Positions 36,363-45,701 of a DNA stretch of 64,000 nucleotides are shown here, piece after piece (the first letter of the stretch is position 1; every line of letters starts with the position of its first letter). The notes below the pieces were generated by a model. It was not told where the DNA came from and did not search any database. It worked only from the letters and a program-made list of their open reading frames with translations. This stretch comes from an uncultured Bacteroidales bacterium (GTDB taxonomy: Bacteria > Bacteroidota > Bacteroidia > Bacteroidales > Paludibacteraceae), in assembly GCA_902784425.1 (NCBI GenBank), contig CACZUS010000002.1, positions 1 through 64,000 of the forward strand, in the 5' to 3' direction. The translations under genes were made by a program, and so were the position numbers.

Positions 36363-38315
36363 TTACTTATTATTCTGCCAACTGTTCATCATTGATTCTA
36401 CCTCATCATTCAACTTAACAGCGAACTCTTCCAACTTGAGGGAGCCCATATCGCCCTCTCCTTGTTTTCTGACTGACACTTCGCCATTTTCAGCCTCTTT
36501 TTCTCCGACGATGAGCATGTATGGAATTCTCTTCACTTCATTATCACGGATCTTACGTCCGATCTTCTCGTTACGATCATCCATAATAGCACGAATATCT
36601 CTCTCATCCAAAAAGTCAACCACCTTCTGTGCATATTCATTGTACTTCTCACTGATTGGCAATACGACAACTTGGTCTGGTGTCAACCACAATGGGAACT
36701 TACCTCCCGTATGCTCAATCAACACCGCGACGAAACGCTCCATAGAACCAAATGGTGCACGGTGAATCATGACTGGTCTATGTTTCTGATTATCCTCTCC
36801 TACATATTCCAAGCCAAAGCGCTCTGGTAAGTTGTAATCCACCTGAATCGTACCCAACTGCCATCTACGACCTATCGCATCCTTAACCATGAAGTCCAAC
36901 TTAGGACCATAAAAAGCAGCCTCGCCATACTCAACTTTTGCTGGCATGTTCTTTTCCTTGCAAGCCTCTACAATAGCTGCCTCTGCCTTTGCCCAGTTTT
37001 CATCGGTACCTACATACTTGGTTTTATTATTTGGATCACGAAGTGAAATCTGTGCTTCGAAATTATCAAAATTCAAAGCTTTAAAGATGATGGAAATGAT
37101 GTCCATCACACGGATGAACTCATCTTTCACCTGATCTGGACGACAATAGATATGAGCATCATCTTGTGTGAACGAACGCACACGTGTCAATCCGTGCAAC
37201 TCACCGCTCTGCTCATAACGATACACCGTACCAAACTCTGCCAAACGCAAAGGAAGGTCACGATAAGAACGTGGTTGCCATTTGTATATCATACAGTGGT
37301 GAGGACAATTCATTGGTTTCAACAAATAAACCTCTCCCTCTTCTGGTGTTGTGATAGGACGGAAACTGTCTTCTCCATAGTGATCCCAGTGACCTGATGT
37401 CACATACAACTCTTTATTTCCAATATGAGGGGTCATTACCTGTTGGTAACCAAATTTCTTTTGAATGCGTTTCAAGAAGTCCTCCAAACGAAGGCGAAGC
37501 GCAGTTCCCTTTGGCAACCACATTGGCAATCCCTTGCCCACCATATCCGTAAACATGAACAAACCAAGTTCCTTACCAATCTTACGGTGGTCACGTTTCT
37601 TAGCCTCTTCTAATAATGCTAAATATTCATCTAATTGTTTCTTCTTAGGGAATGTGATGGCGTACAAACGTGTCAATTGCTTACGTTTCTCATCGCCTCT
37701 CCAATATGCTCCTGCCAAAGATGTAATCTTGACAGCCTTAATAGGTGACACATCAGGCAAGTGTGGTCCACGACACAAATCTGTAAACGAACCTTGCTCA
37801 TATAAAGTGATCTTACCATCTTCCAACTCACTGATCAACTCCGTCTTGTAAACCTCTCCTCTATCGCCAAACATCTTCAAAGCATCTGCCTTGCTAATGT
37901 CCACACGTGTCAGTGTCTGCTTGGTAGCAACGATTTCCATCATTTTCTTCTCGATAGCAGCGAAATCAGCCTCTTTCAAGACCTCCTCACCAAAATCGAT
38001 ATCATAATAGAAACCATTCTCAATGGCTGGTCCGATACCAAACTTCGCATTAGGATACAACATTTGTATGGCTTGCGCCATCAAGTGCGCAGATGTATGC
38101 CAGAAAGTATGCTTTCCTTCTTCATCTTCGAACTTGAAAAGTTTTACGGAACAATCCTCATTAATTGGACGATTCAAATCACGAATCTCTCCATTTACAC
38201 CAATTGATAATACCTCTTGAGCTAAACGACTGCTGATACTCTCTGCAATCTGCATACCTGTCGTTCCATTCTCATATTCACGAACAGAACCATCAGGGAA
38301 TGTCACCTTTATCAT
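36363..38315 (-). CDS. thrS: threonyl-tRNA synthetase
   Basis: 650 residues from [13 protein letters not shown], the usual start; ten further upstream codons are unlikely. TGS domain at residues 1-60, editing domain (about 65-240) with the zinc-type HxxxH ([12 protein letters not shown]), class II catalytic core with [17 protein letters not shown], the CPHH/MIYK zinc site and [11 protein letters not shown], and a C-terminal anticodon-binding domain (about 545-650). Charges tRNA-Thr. It lies directly upstream of infC, with its own terminator between. Confidence 0.97.
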   Translation of the reverse strand: MIKVTFPDGSVREYENGTTGMQIAESISSRLAQEVLSIGVNGEIRDLNRPINEDCSVKLFKFEDEEGKHTFWHTSAHLMAQAIQMLYPNAKFGIGPAIENGFYYDIDFGEEVLKEADFAAIEKKMMEIVATKQTLTRVDISKADALKMFGDRGEVYKTELISELEDGKITLYEQGSFTDLCRGPHLPDVSPIKAVKITSLAGAYWRGDEKRKQLTRLYAITFPKKKQLDEYLALLEEAKKRDHRKIGKELGLFMFTDMVGKGLPMWLPKGTALRLRLEDFLKRIQKKFGYQQVMTPHIGNKELYVTSGHWDHYGEDSFRPITTPEEGEVYLLKPMNCPHHCMIYKWQPRSYRDLPLRLAEFGTVYRYEQSGELHGLTRVRSFTQDDAHIYCRPDQVKDEFIRVMDIISIIFKALNFDNFEAQISLRDPNNKTKYVGTDENWAKAEAAIVEACKEKNMPAKVEYGEAAFYGPKLDFMVKDAIGRRWQLGTIQVDYNLPERFGLEYVGEDNQKHRPVMIHRAPFGSMERFVAVLIEHTGGKFPLWLTPDQVVVLPISEKYNEYAQKVVDFLDERDIRAIMDDRNEKIGRKIRDNEVKRIPYMLIVGEKEAENGEVSVRKQGEGDMGSLKLEEFAVKLNDEVESMMNSWQNNK

Positions 38316-38377
38316 AATTATACTTCTTTTACGGACAGCCCACAAACGCCATCCTTCATTATATTATTAAAAACACG

Positions 38378-38385
38378 CAAAGTTA
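38378..38385 (-). promoter_or_regulatory. thrS promoter -7 element
   Basis: Minus-strand TAACTTTG followed by CGTG matches TAnnTTTG, 63 bases upstream of the thrS start. Confidence 0.6.
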
Positions 38386-38437
38386 TAACTTTTGATTGAA
38401 TTACTGAAAGGTCTTCTGTAAAATAAAAGCACCTGAA

Positions 38438-38950
38438 TCAATTAAACTGCAATGACTTTATCATGTAATCCACCGTATCTTTCTGCGATTCATTCATATA
38501 TGAGCAATCAATTCCATAGAATCGATCGTCACGTACCACTATTCGCATCAACGTACCCATCGACGATTTCTCATCGGCAATTTCATATCTGAAATATGAC
38601 TCGTTGCCATCCACCTTTCTTTCCAACAATTTGAATCCCTCAAACTGAGAAAAGAAATCAATTCGTTCATTGACAAAAGAATCCAACGTCATTCCTTGTT
38701 GCACTCTTGTAGACATCTCGATACATTGGTACAAAGAGTCTTCCGAATAAGGAGTGTTTGACACTGCCTCAAAAAGACAGAATGGTTTATTCGGATTGTG
38801 CTCCAAATTCCATGTTTTTGGATAATCTACCGAAAATTTCAAACCTTGATACTCTCCCTTATACGTCGTATAAGCGTCATCACTTTTCTTTCCACACGAT
38901 GACATGATGAGTAAAGCCGATGCGGCAACTGCATAAATGATCTTCTTCAT
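38438..38950 (-). CDS. hypothetical lipoprotein
   Basis: 170 residues from MKKIIYAVAASALLIMSSCG, a clear lipoprotein signal with Cys19; in-frame upstream codons lack the features of a signal peptide start. The mature part is a mixed alpha/beta domain, FSVDYPKTWNLEHNP near residue 40 and RYEIADEKSSMGTLMRIVVR near 125. This is reminiscent of PsbP/LpqN-like domains of envelope lipoproteins, but the family is not certain. A single gene upstream of the thrS promoter. Confidence 0.72.
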   Translation of the reverse strand: MKKIIYAVAASALLIMSSCGKKSDDAYTTYKGEYQGLKFSVDYPKTWNLEHNPNKPFCLFEAVSNTPYSEDSLYQCIEMSTRVQQGMTLDSFVNERIDFFSQFEGFKLLERKVDGNESYFRYEIADEKSSMGTLMRIVVRDDRFYGIDCSYMNESQKDTVDYMIKSLQFN

Positions 38951-39094
38951 ATCTCTTTTTATTTTTTTGTGTTTGACAGAGGCCTTTGAAAACCTCCTTC
39001 CCAATTATTATTTATGACAAAAAGACACCCGTAAAAAAAACGAAAAGGGCACTTCCTGTTGATAATTCCCCACAAAGATATTTATTAATTTTTC

Positions 39095-39102
39095 TATATT
39101 TG
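39095..39102 (+). promoter_or_regulatory. promoter -7 element of the small lipoprotein-menA operon
   Basis: TATATTTG followed by CATC matches TAnnTTTG, 25 bases upstream of the small lipoprotein start. Confidence 0.65.
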
Positions 39103-39127
39103 CATCAGAATTAAAAATTATTACAGT

Positions 39128-39250
39128 ATGAAAAACAAATTCACCTATTTATTAAGCTTATTAGTACTTGCTTTTTCTTTCCTTGCAACAAGTTGCGATA
39201 CAGCAGAAGATGAGGAGACAACTGAACCTATTGCCATTGAAACAGTCTAA
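39128..39250 (+). CDS. tiny lipoprotein upstream of menA
   Basis: 40 codons. Lys-containing signal peptide MKNKFTYLLSLLVLAFSFLA with lipobox LATSC (Cys23), followed by only 17 acidic residues (DTAEDEETTEPIAIETV). Ends 6 bases before the menA start and has its own promoter just upstream, so the two are almost surely co-transcribed. A lipidated acidic mini-peptide of unknown role; it could act as a leader for menA or as an abundant small envelope lipopeptide. Confidence 0.7.
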   Translation: MKNKFTYLLSLLVLAFSFLATSCDTAEDEETTEPIAIETV

Positions 39251-39256
39251 TCATCC

Positions 39257-40225
39257 ATGGAAGAACTAGTCAAGCAAAATTCTCTCAAAGCTTGGGTATT
39301 GGCATCCAGACCTAAAACATGGGCTGCTGCCATAGCACCCGTCATCGTAGGTTCGGCTATTGCTTTCAACCACCATTCTCTCAAACCTATTGCGGCCCTT
39401 TGTTGCCTGATTTTTGCCGTCACAATGCAGATTGCCGCCAATCTCATCAACGATCTCTACGACTTTAAGAAAGGTAGCGACGGCGATGATCGTCTCGGAC
39501 CTCCTCGTGCCACCGCACAGGGATGGATCACACCCGACTGCATGAAGAAAGGAATCATCATCGATATTATAATCGGATGTCTCTTTGGTTCCGTACTTAT
39601 ATTTTATGGTGGTTGGCAAATGATTCTTGTGGGTATCTTTTGTGTGATTTTCGCCTATTTGTACACCTCCGGTCCCTTCCCTCTCGCCTACAATGGTCTG
39701 GGCGATTTGGCTGTAATTCTCTTTTTCGGTGTAATCGCTGTTGGCTTTACCGCCTATGTACAAATTCTAGCATGGGATAACACCATCACCTTTTGTGGTA
39801 TCGCCACAGGATTGGTCATCAATGCTTTGCTCGTACTCAACAACTACCGCGACCGTGAGCAGGATGAAAAATCAGGAAAACGGACATCCATCGTTCTCCA
39901 TGGAGAAAAATTCGGCAGATTCCTCTATCTCTTTATGGGGGTACTCGCCATTGCTTTCGTTGTGAAATATATCTTCACCTTCTCTTACGCAGTGATTCCT
40001 CATATTTTGAGCTCTTGGTTGGATAAGGAGAGTTTCCTCATCACTATTCTAAAAGTCATTGCATTCCCAACCCTTGTATGCATCTATCTCATTCCTCATT
40101 TCCTTACTTGGAGAAAGATATGCGAGATACGTGTAGGGAAAGCGCTCAACGCATTGATTGGTGAAACTTCACGCAATATGATTATATTCGCCATATTGCT
40201 TACCATCGTATTATGTATCAGATAA
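39257..40225 (+). CDS. menA: 1,4-dihydroxy-2-naphthoate polyprenyltransferase
   Basis: 322 residues, a UbiA-superfamily integral membrane prenyltransferase that attaches the isoprenoid chain in menaquinone synthesis. Start of core: LASRPKTWAAAIAPVIVG near residue 15. The prenyl-diphosphate-binding Asp motif NLINDLYDFKKGSDGDD is near 63-79, and a second motif NNYRDREQDEKSGKRT is near 194. About eight to nine hydrophobic segments. Coupled to the tiny lipoprotein upstream and to kdsA 17 bases downstream. Confidence 0.93.
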   Translation: MEELVKQNSLKAWVLASRPKTWAAAIAPVIVGSAIAFNHHSLKPIAALCCLIFAVTMQIAANLINDLYDFKKGSDGDDRLGPPRATAQGWITPDCMKKGIIIDIIIGCLFGSVLIFYGGWQMILVGIFCVIFAYLYTSGPFPLAYNGLGDLAVILFFGVIAVGFTAYVQILAWDNTITFCGIATGLVINALLVLNNYRDREQDEKSGKRTSIVLHGEKFGRFLYLFMGVLAIAFVVKYIFTFSYAVIPHILSSWLDKESFLITILKVIAFPTLVCIYLIPHFLTWRKICEIRVGKALNALIGETSRNMIIFAILLTIVLCIR

Positions 40226-40242
40226 TTATAAATTAAAATAGT

Positions 40243-41058
40243 ATGGACTTGAACATTTCAAAACTAAAGTATACGGATTCGAACAATTTCTTCTTAATGG
40301 CTGGACCTTGTGTCATCGAAGGTGAAGAAATGGCATTTCAGATTGCAGAGCATATCGTAGCTCTTTCCGACAAATATAAAATTCCTTATATTTTCAAAGG
40401 ATCATACAGGAAAGCTAATCGTTCGAAAATCGACTCCTTTACCGGAATCGGTGATCTGAAGGCGTTAAAAATACTACAAAAGATAAGTGACACATTTAAT
40501 ATCCCTGTTGTCACCGACATTCACGGACCAGAAGAGGCTGAATTAGCTGCTGAATATGTGGATGTGTTACAGATCCCTGCTTTCCTATGTAGGCAAACAG
40601 ATCTATTGGTAGCTGCCGCAAAAACAGGAAAGACAATCAACATCAAGAAAGGTCAGTTCTTATCAGCAGCTGCCATGGGATTCGCAGCTCAGAAAGTACG
40701 TAACTGTGGTAACAACCGTCTGATTCTAACCGAGCGAGGCACTTCGTTTGGTTACCAAGATTTGATTGTGGATTTCCGTAGCATACCTACGATGCAGAAA
40801 ATCAATTGTCCAGTGGTTTTAGACTGCACTCATTCGTTACAACAACCTAATCAACTATCTGGCGTTACAGGAGGTGATCCTGAAATGATTGAAACAATCG
40901 CCAAAGCAGGAATTGCAGCTGGTGCGGATGGACTCTTCATCGAGACGCATTTCGATCCTGCCAATGCTAAATCAGATGGAGCCAACATGCTCCGTTTGGA
41001 TCAATTGGATGGATTGCTGAAGAAGTTAATACGTATCAGACAGGCGATAATGGAATAA
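40243..41058 (+). CDS. kdsA: 3-deoxy-8-phosphooctulonate synthase
   Basis: 271 residues. KdsA condenses arabinose 5-phosphate and phosphoenolpyruvate to KDO 8-phosphate for the LPS inner core. MAGPCVIEGEE near residue 19, FKGSYRKANRSKIDSFTGIG near 48, and LTERGTSFGYQDLIVDFRS near 161 are conserved. Last gene of the menA transcript; convergent with the glycoside hydrolase gene. Confidence 0.96.
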   Translation: MDLNISKLKYTDSNNFFLMAGPCVIEGEEMAFQIAEHIVALSDKYKIPYIFKGSYRKANRSKIDSFTGIGDLKALKILQKISDTFNIPVVTDIHGPEEAELAAEYVDVLQIPAFLCRQTDLLVAAAKTGKTINIKKGQFLSAAAMGFAAQKVRNCGNNRLILTERGTSFGYQDLIVDFRSIPTMQKINCPVVLDCTHSLQQPNQLSGVTGGDPEMIETIAKAGIAAGADGLFIETHFDPANAKSDGANMLRLDQLDGLLKKLIRIRQAIME

Positions 41059-41097
41059 AAGCCACATCTCACACAAGGGATATTACTGAATAGACAT

Positions 41098-41160
41098 AAA
41101 TACTGCCGCACGTTGGGAATGCAACAAACCAAATGTAGAACCAATAAAACGGCAGTATTT
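41098..41160. terminator. kdsA / glycoside hydrolase convergent terminator
   Basis: AAATACTGCCG (41098-41108) and CGGCAGTATTT (41150-41160) form an 11-bp perfect stem around a 41-base loop, with T-rich flanks on both sides. The loop is unusually long for an intrinsic terminator, so it may instead be a small palindromic element. Confidence 0.5.
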
Positions 41161-42663
41161 TTATTTTCCTACATACAAGACGAACTCGTAGGGGTCACTC
41201 TCTTTTCGGAAACGATTCACTGATGTGACCGTCAGATTATACATAACAGATTTCTTCCACCCTGGTATCTTTTTCAAATCAATCGCTGTTTCCGTTGTCT
41301 TCGTTATTATATTCTTCGGATCATCGAAATCACAGTTAGAGGAATCGGGGAATGCATAAACCACGTAATAAGAGACCGACTCACCACCTTCTGCCACCAC
41401 AGGATCCCAGCGAAGAACAGAATCTTCTTCCAATCGCAAATTTAACGGGAAATGGGCTTCAGCCGACGTTTTCATCTCCAACGGAAGCGCAGGATAAGCA
41501 TAATATTGTGTTTTCAGACTATCCAACAAACCTTGTGGATTACGTAACAAGTAGTGCGTACTATAAAATAACAGACCTTCTATGTCCACACACTCTTGAT
41601 TAAACTTCATTTGACGTACCAACTCATTCGGAGTCTTCCATGCCTTAGGCTTGTTCACTTCCAAACCTGATGCATACAATCCGAAATAAAGCTGACAGGA
41701 AGCAGGTACATTCGCTCTCCACCATGGAGCTAATATTGCATAATCGGCAACACTCTTCCCTATCTCCCAATAAAGTTGCGGTGCGATATAATCAATCCAC
41801 CCCTTTTCTGCCCACAACAAGACATCTGCATATAAATCATCATAATTGGTAACGCCCGCCTTCGTATCTGAACCTTTTTCGTCTTTCGCCTTGTTACGCC
41901 AAACGCCGAACGGACTGACACCAAACTGCACCCAAGGCTTCTCCTCCTTCACCATCTGTTGTATACGCATAACAATACGATTCACATTGTCTCGTCGCCA
42001 ATCTGCCTTGTTGGTAAATCCATTAGGATTCTTTTTGAAAGTCTCTTCATCTGGAAAATCCTTTCCACCCACAGGATAAGGATAGAAATAATCATCCAAA
42101 TGGAAAGCATCAATATCGTATCTGACAAGGATGTCTTTCAACACTTCCAACAGATAGTCTGCCGTCTCATCCTGTCCTGGATCAAAGAAAATCTTATCAC
42201 CATATTGTTTGAAGAGATAGGGTTTCTTGTAATAAATATGATTCGGAGTCAACTTAGATTTCGGCGTGTTTGTCACACGATACGGATTGATCCAAGCATG
42301 TACCTCCATGCATCGCTTGTGCGACTCCTCCACGACCACCTGCAATGGATCAAACGATGAATCATCAGGAGATTTTCCTTGTTCACCCGTCAACCATTCC
42401 GACCATGGTTCAATGTCCGAACGATACAAAGCATCCGCCGTCGGACGGATCTGGAATATGACGGTATTGATGCCACATTTAGACAAAGAATCCAGAAGCA
42501 AGACCAACTCCTGCTTCTGGAAACTAGAGGATGAATCCCGACTTGAAGGCCAATCAATATTAGCTACAGTTGCAATCCATACGCCACGCATTTCTCTTTT
42601 CTTTTGCGAATAAGTAAGCGTCGAGACCAGCAAAAATAATAACAGCCAATATAACCTTCTCAT
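41161..42663 (-). CDS. family 10-like glycosylhydrolase (DUF187/YngK family)
   Basis: 500 residues with a signal peptide (about 1-20, ending STLTYS). The TIM-barrel DUF187 glycoside hydrolase core begins MRGVWIATVANIDWPS near residue 25, with VIFQIRPTADALY near 70, DAFHLDDYFYPYPV near 185 and YIAPQLYWEIG near 290. The C-terminal part (about 400-500) is fibronectin-like. Exported; relatives cleave peptidoglycan-like or other glycans, but the substrate is not certain. Lies 40 bases downstream of the GH5 gene, probably co-transcribed. Confidence 0.85.
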   Translation of the reverse strand: MRRLYWLLLFLLVSTLTYSQKKREMRGVWIATVANIDWPSSRDSSSSFQKQELVLLLDSLSKCGINTVIFQIRPTADALYRSDIEPWSEWLTGEQGKSPDDSSFDPLQVVVEESHKRCMEVHAWINPYRVTNTPKSKLTPNHIYYKKPYLFKQYGDKIFFDPGQDETADYLLEVLKDILVRYDIDAFHLDDYFYPYPVGGKDFPDEETFKKNPNGFTNKADWRRDNVNRIVMRIQQMVKEEKPWVQFGVSPFGVWRNKAKDEKGSDTKAGVTNYDDLYADVLLWAEKGWIDYIAPQLYWEIGKSVADYAILAPWWRANVPASCQLYFGLYASGLEVNKPKAWKTPNELVRQMKFNQECVDIEGLLFYSTHYLLRNPQGLLDSLKTQYYAYPALPLEMKTSAEAHFPLNLRLEEDSVLRWDPVVAEGGESVSYYVVYAFPDSSNCDFDDPKNIITKTTETAIDLKKIPGWKKSVMYNLTVTSVNRFRKESDPYEFVLYVGK

Positions 42664-42703
42664 CGAGTTTTTATGTTTTTTATCTAATCAGAAAAAAATC
42701 AGA

Positions 42704-43987
42704 TTAATAAGATAATTTATTCTTTGCTCTCAATTTCTTAATGATATACTCTCCTGATCGAGTCAAGATTTTAGGATCCAACGGATACATCTTTCCATCG
42801 TTCCATTTCAAAGCAGCACACTCACCGCCCTCAGCGCTGTAACTCCAGTTACACCAACTAACCACTTGATGAGCTTCATTATCGCCATCAAAGATTTTCA
42901 ACCATTTATCCGTCATTTCAGGACAGAAATTGTACCAACCACTAGCATCTGTCGTACCAAACTCTGTCACAAAAATAGGAAGTTCCTTCAAGAGACAAGG
43001 AACGCCGTGAGCCGAATCACCTTTAATAGGTGCCATGAAGTCATGACCTCTGATGCCAGCAGCGATAGACATGGAATCTGTCGGAGTTCCATCATTATGA
43101 GAAGCCGAATAGAAGTGGAACGAGTAAATTAGATTATCATAAACTTTACCATTCTCATCTTGTGGTTCATGACCAATAACGTCCTGTGGTCGCTGACTCC
43201 ATTCTGGTGTACCACACACACAAACCACATCCTTGTCGTGTTCTCTGATAATCTTTAACATATCCTCGCAATAGGGCTTGATATGACGTTGCCACGTCAC
43301 CTCACCCTTAGTAGAGTTAGGCTCATTACACAACTCATATATCACATGTTTCTGATATTGGAATCGACGTGCGCAATAAGTAAAGAAATCAGCAGCCAAA
43401 TCGACACCACAAGAAGGGTGTTTACGATAATGAGCACTTTGTGGATTACCCGGACTATGGACGTGCCAGTCAATCAACAGATACATACCATTTTCCGCAC
43501 ACCATTTCACAACATTTTCCAAATGACGCGTACGATGCGTAGGATTATAAGCATATCCTCCCTCCTCGTCCACATAAAAGGCCAATCGGAAAACATTACA
43601 ATTCCAATCTTTAGCCAAAGACTTAATGTTTTCCTCCGTAATGTTTGCAACACCTGCCCACTGCATACCATGAGAACTCATTCCTCTCAACTGAACAGGG
43701 TTCCCTTTGTCATCGCACAAACAACGATAACCATTCTTATCCTTACAGACCTGAAGTTTGCCCCACTTGGCAACAGGAGAATCTTTGGGATACTCTAATG
43801 GTAATAAGATCTCAACCTCTTTTGAATCCGGAGAGACTTTACCAAAAGGGGAAGATGGCTTAGTAGGTTTGGTCTCAACTTTGTTCTCTGCTTCATTTTT
43901 CTTCTGCTCTTTCTGATTATTCTGAGAACATCCGCACATAATCATTGCCAACGCAGCACAAGCAAATATCCACTTCTTCTTTATCAT
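42704..43987 (-). CDS. glycoside hydrolase family 5 endoglucanase-type lipoprotein
   Basis: 427 residues. Lipoprotein signal ends in MIMCGCSQNN (Cys18 or Cys20), followed by a Lys/Glu/Pro-rich linker to about residue 75. GH5 catalytic core: LRGMSSHGMQWAG near 105, LIDWHVHSPGNP near 172, acid/base Glu in YELCNEPNS near 222, nucleophile Glu in IFVTEFGTTDASG near 345. Predicted beta-1,4-glucan or related endoglycanase at the cell surface. Pairs with the downstream family-10-like enzyme. Confidence 0.9.
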   Translation of the reverse strand: MIKKKWIFACAALAMIMCGCSQNNQKEQKKNEAENKVETKPTKPSSPFGKVSPDSKEVEILLPLEYPKDSPVAKWGKLQVCKDKNGYRCLCDDKGNPVQLRGMSSHGMQWAGVANITEENIKSLAKDWNCNVFRLAFYVDEEGGYAYNPTHRTRHLENVVKWCAENGMYLLIDWHVHSPGNPQSAHYRKHPSCGVDLAADFFTYCARRFQYQKHVIYELCNEPNSTKGEVTWQRHIKPYCEDMLKIIREHDKDVVCVCGTPEWSQRPQDVIGHEPQDENGKVYDNLIYSFHFYSASHNDGTPTDSMSIAAGIRGHDFMAPIKGDSAHGVPCLLKELPIFVTEFGTTDASGWYNFCPEMTDKWLKIFDGDNEAHQVVSWCNWSYSAEGGECAALKWNDGKMYPLDPKILTRSGEYIIKKLRAKNKLSY

Positions 43988-44049
43988 AAGACTACCTATT
44001 TTCAGTTAAACTCACTAATTTAGATTCTATGTTTATGCAAATATATAAA

Positions 44050-44790
44050 TTATTCCGAAATATGCAAACCCCATGGGGTCTGTTTCATTTTTTTTGATAA
44101 ATGCGAAATTTTATCCCGTTTCAATAATATTTTTTTGCTATTTTTTTGAGGATTATAAACCAGCGGATTGGGGAGTGTCGCAGCCAACATAGCCGATTCT
44201 TTACGCGTCAATTTTGCTGACGAATGCTTATAATAATAGCGACTGGCTGCCTCCACACCATAAATTCCATCCCCCAGTTCCACAATGTTCAAATAGACCT
44301 CCATGATTCGTTTCTTCGGCCACAGTGTCTCAATCAAAACAGTATAATATGCTTCCAATCCCTTTCGCAACCAAGAACGTTTGGGCCAAAGAAACACATT
44401 CTTTGCCACTTGTTGTGATATGGTACTCGCTCCATACACTTTTCCTCCCTTCTTATTCATTTTCTTTGCCATACCAATCGCCTTAAAATCAAATCCCCAA
44501 TGAGTCATAAACCGATTGTCCTCTGAAGCAATAACCGATTGTATCATATGAGAAGAGATTGAATCAATAGGCACCCATTCGCGATCCATTTTAAGAGGTC
44601 TACCTTCCGACCATTGCTGGCAAGATCGAATCAACATCAAATTGGTGAATCGAACAGGCAAAAAGCGAGCAATCAGAACAGACAAGACTGATGATAACAA
44701 AAAGAACAAAAACAAATTACGAGTCCATATCAAAATCCGACCCCATCTGCTTTTGTTCTTGGTATTTTTATGAGAAAGGATGTGAAACAT
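44050..44790 (-). CDS. mtgA: monofunctional biosynthetic peptidoglycan transglycosylase
   Basis: 246 residues. One N-terminal membrane helix (about 24-46) is followed by a GT51 transglycosylase domain: SVIASEDNRFMTHWGFD with the catalytic Glu near residue 92, GASTISQQVAKNVFLWPKRS near 120-140, and KKRIMEVYLNIVELGDGIYG near 158-178. No transpeptidase domain, hence the monofunctional class. Polymerises lipid II into glycan strands. 3 bases downstream of the YhcH-family gene. Confidence 0.93.
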   Translation of the reverse strand: MFHILSHKNTKNKSRWGRILIWTRNLFLFFLLSSVLSVLIARFLPVRFTNLMLIRSCQQWSEGRPLKMDREWVPIDSISSHMIQSVIASEDNRFMTHWGFDFKAIGMAKKMNKKGGKVYGASTISQQVAKNVFLWPKRSWLRKGLEAYYTVLIETLWPKKRIMEVYLNIVELGDGIYGVEAASRYYYKHSSAKLTRKESAMLAATLPNPLVYNPQKNSKKILLKRDKISHLSKKMKQTPWGLHISE

Positions 44791-44793
44791 CTA

Positions 44794-45237
44794 TTACTTA
44801 ACTTTCACCTTGACAACCATTTTCTTCTCCGTTCCCTTCCCTATCAGTGGAGAATGAGCATCTTGAGGGAAGAAAATAGCGAAATTGCCAACTGTCAGCG
44901 GGAAGGAAAAATCAAACTTGTCCTTATAAAAAGTAACATCCTGTTTCGGATGGATCTCCTTCAAGTAACGGCAACTCTTACGATTTTTGTACCCTACAAA
45001 CTCTTTGTTTTCTATGGGTATCTGAATATCTATATATGCATTATGAACTTCCAAATTGGTCATCTGAACATTCTTCAACTCACAATTATCCACATTGATG
45101 TAAAAATCTTCATCCACCTCTATACGTCCTGGCTGCAACTCCGAAAAATTCAATGTCTTTAAATAAGCGAACACCTTGGCAAACGAAGGGTGCAGGTTCA
45201 CATACAAATCTAAATTCTCAATCGTATCTAATATCAT
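44794..45237 (-). CDS. YhcH/YjgK/YiaL family protein (DUF386)
   Basis: 147 residues, standard length of this cupin-fold family linked to sugar acid metabolism and, in some bacteria, biofilm control. FSELQPGRIEVDEDFYINVD is near residue 32, the metal-type EVHNAYIDIQ motif near 63, and FAIFFPQDAHSPLIG near 116. Function in this organism is unclear. Upstream of mtgA by 3 bases, so co-transcribed with it. Confidence 0.88.
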   Translation of the reverse strand: MILDTIENLDLYVNLHPSFAKVFAYLKTLNFSELQPGRIEVDEDFYINVDNCELKNVQMTNLEVHNAYIDIQIPIENKEFVGYKNRKSCRYLKEIHPKQDVTFYKDKFDFSFPLTVGNFAIFFPQDAHSPLIGKGTEKKMVVKVKVK

Positions 45238-45368
45238 ATGACAAAAAATATACGGAAAGACTCACCTTTCCAATTAAACTTATTACAACAAAAAGATTCA
45301 ACACCATTTTTCTGTGAGAAGTTCATTCTCTTGTCTAATTCATAAGCAATAAAACTAGTAAACTTCTC

Positions 45369-45443
45369 TGGATGGATTCTATATTTACCAATCCACAATT
45401 TTTACTTTTTTTGTTTTGACGATGAATTTTATAGAACTCACCT
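45369..45443. repeat. MITE-like palindromic element, copy D
   Basis: Left end GGATGGATTCTATA, right end GAATTTTATAGAACTCACCT. The inner part (ATCCACAATTTTTACT) aligns with copies C and F. Lies between the YhcH-family gene and the tRNA terminator. Confidence 0.55.
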
Positions 45444-45451
45444 CTAACAAA

Positions 45452-45478
45452 AAAGGTCTTCATTATCGAAGACCCCTT
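45452..45478 (-). terminator. tRNA operon terminator
   Basis: AAGGTCTTC, ATTAT loop region, GAAGACCCCTT stem, with an A-run at the left giving the U-tract of the minus-strand transcript. Directly follows the tRNA-Gly 3' end. Confidence 0.8.
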
Positions 45479-45479
45479 G

Positions 45480-45552
45480 AGCGGAAAACGGGGTTCGAAC
45501 CCGCGACCCTCAGCTTGGAAGGCTGATGCTCTACCAACTGAGCTACTTCCGC
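45480..45552 (-). tRNA. tRNA-Gly (TCC)
   Basis: 73-base minus-strand cloverleaf: acceptor GCGGAAG/TTTCCGC, D-arm AGCTCAGTTGGTAGAGCA, anticodon stem-loop CAGC-CTTCCAA-GCTG with anticodon TCC, T-loop GGGTTCGAACCCC. CCA not encoded. Second gene of a tRNA pair after tRNA-Tyr. Confidence 0.93.
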
Positions 45553-45569
45553 AGTTGGATTTTTTTGTG

Positions 45570-45652
45570 TGGGCGAAGATGGATTCGAACCACCGAAGGC
45601 ATAAGCCAGCAGATTTACAGTCTGCCCCATTTGGCCACTCTGGTATTCGCCC
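45570..45652 (-). tRNA. tRNA-Tyr (GTA)
   Basis: 83-base minus-strand cloverleaf with acceptor GGGCGAA/TTCGCCC, anticodon loop CTGTAAA (anticodon GTA), a long variable arm and T-loop GGTTCGAATCC. CCA not encoded. Upstream partner of tRNA-Gly, 17 bases apart, behind a consensus promoter. Confidence 0.93.
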
Positions 45653-45670
45653 TTCCCTTAAAACGGGTGC

Positions 45671-45701
45671 AAAGATACGACTATTTTTTAATAATCCAAA
45701 A
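45671..45701 (-). promoter_or_regulatory. tRNA-Tyr/tRNA-Gly promoter
   Basis: On the minus strand TTTG (45701-45698) and TATCTTTG (45678-45671) are 19 bases apart, the ideal -33/-7 arrangement. It overlaps the end of ribH. Confidence 0.8.
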
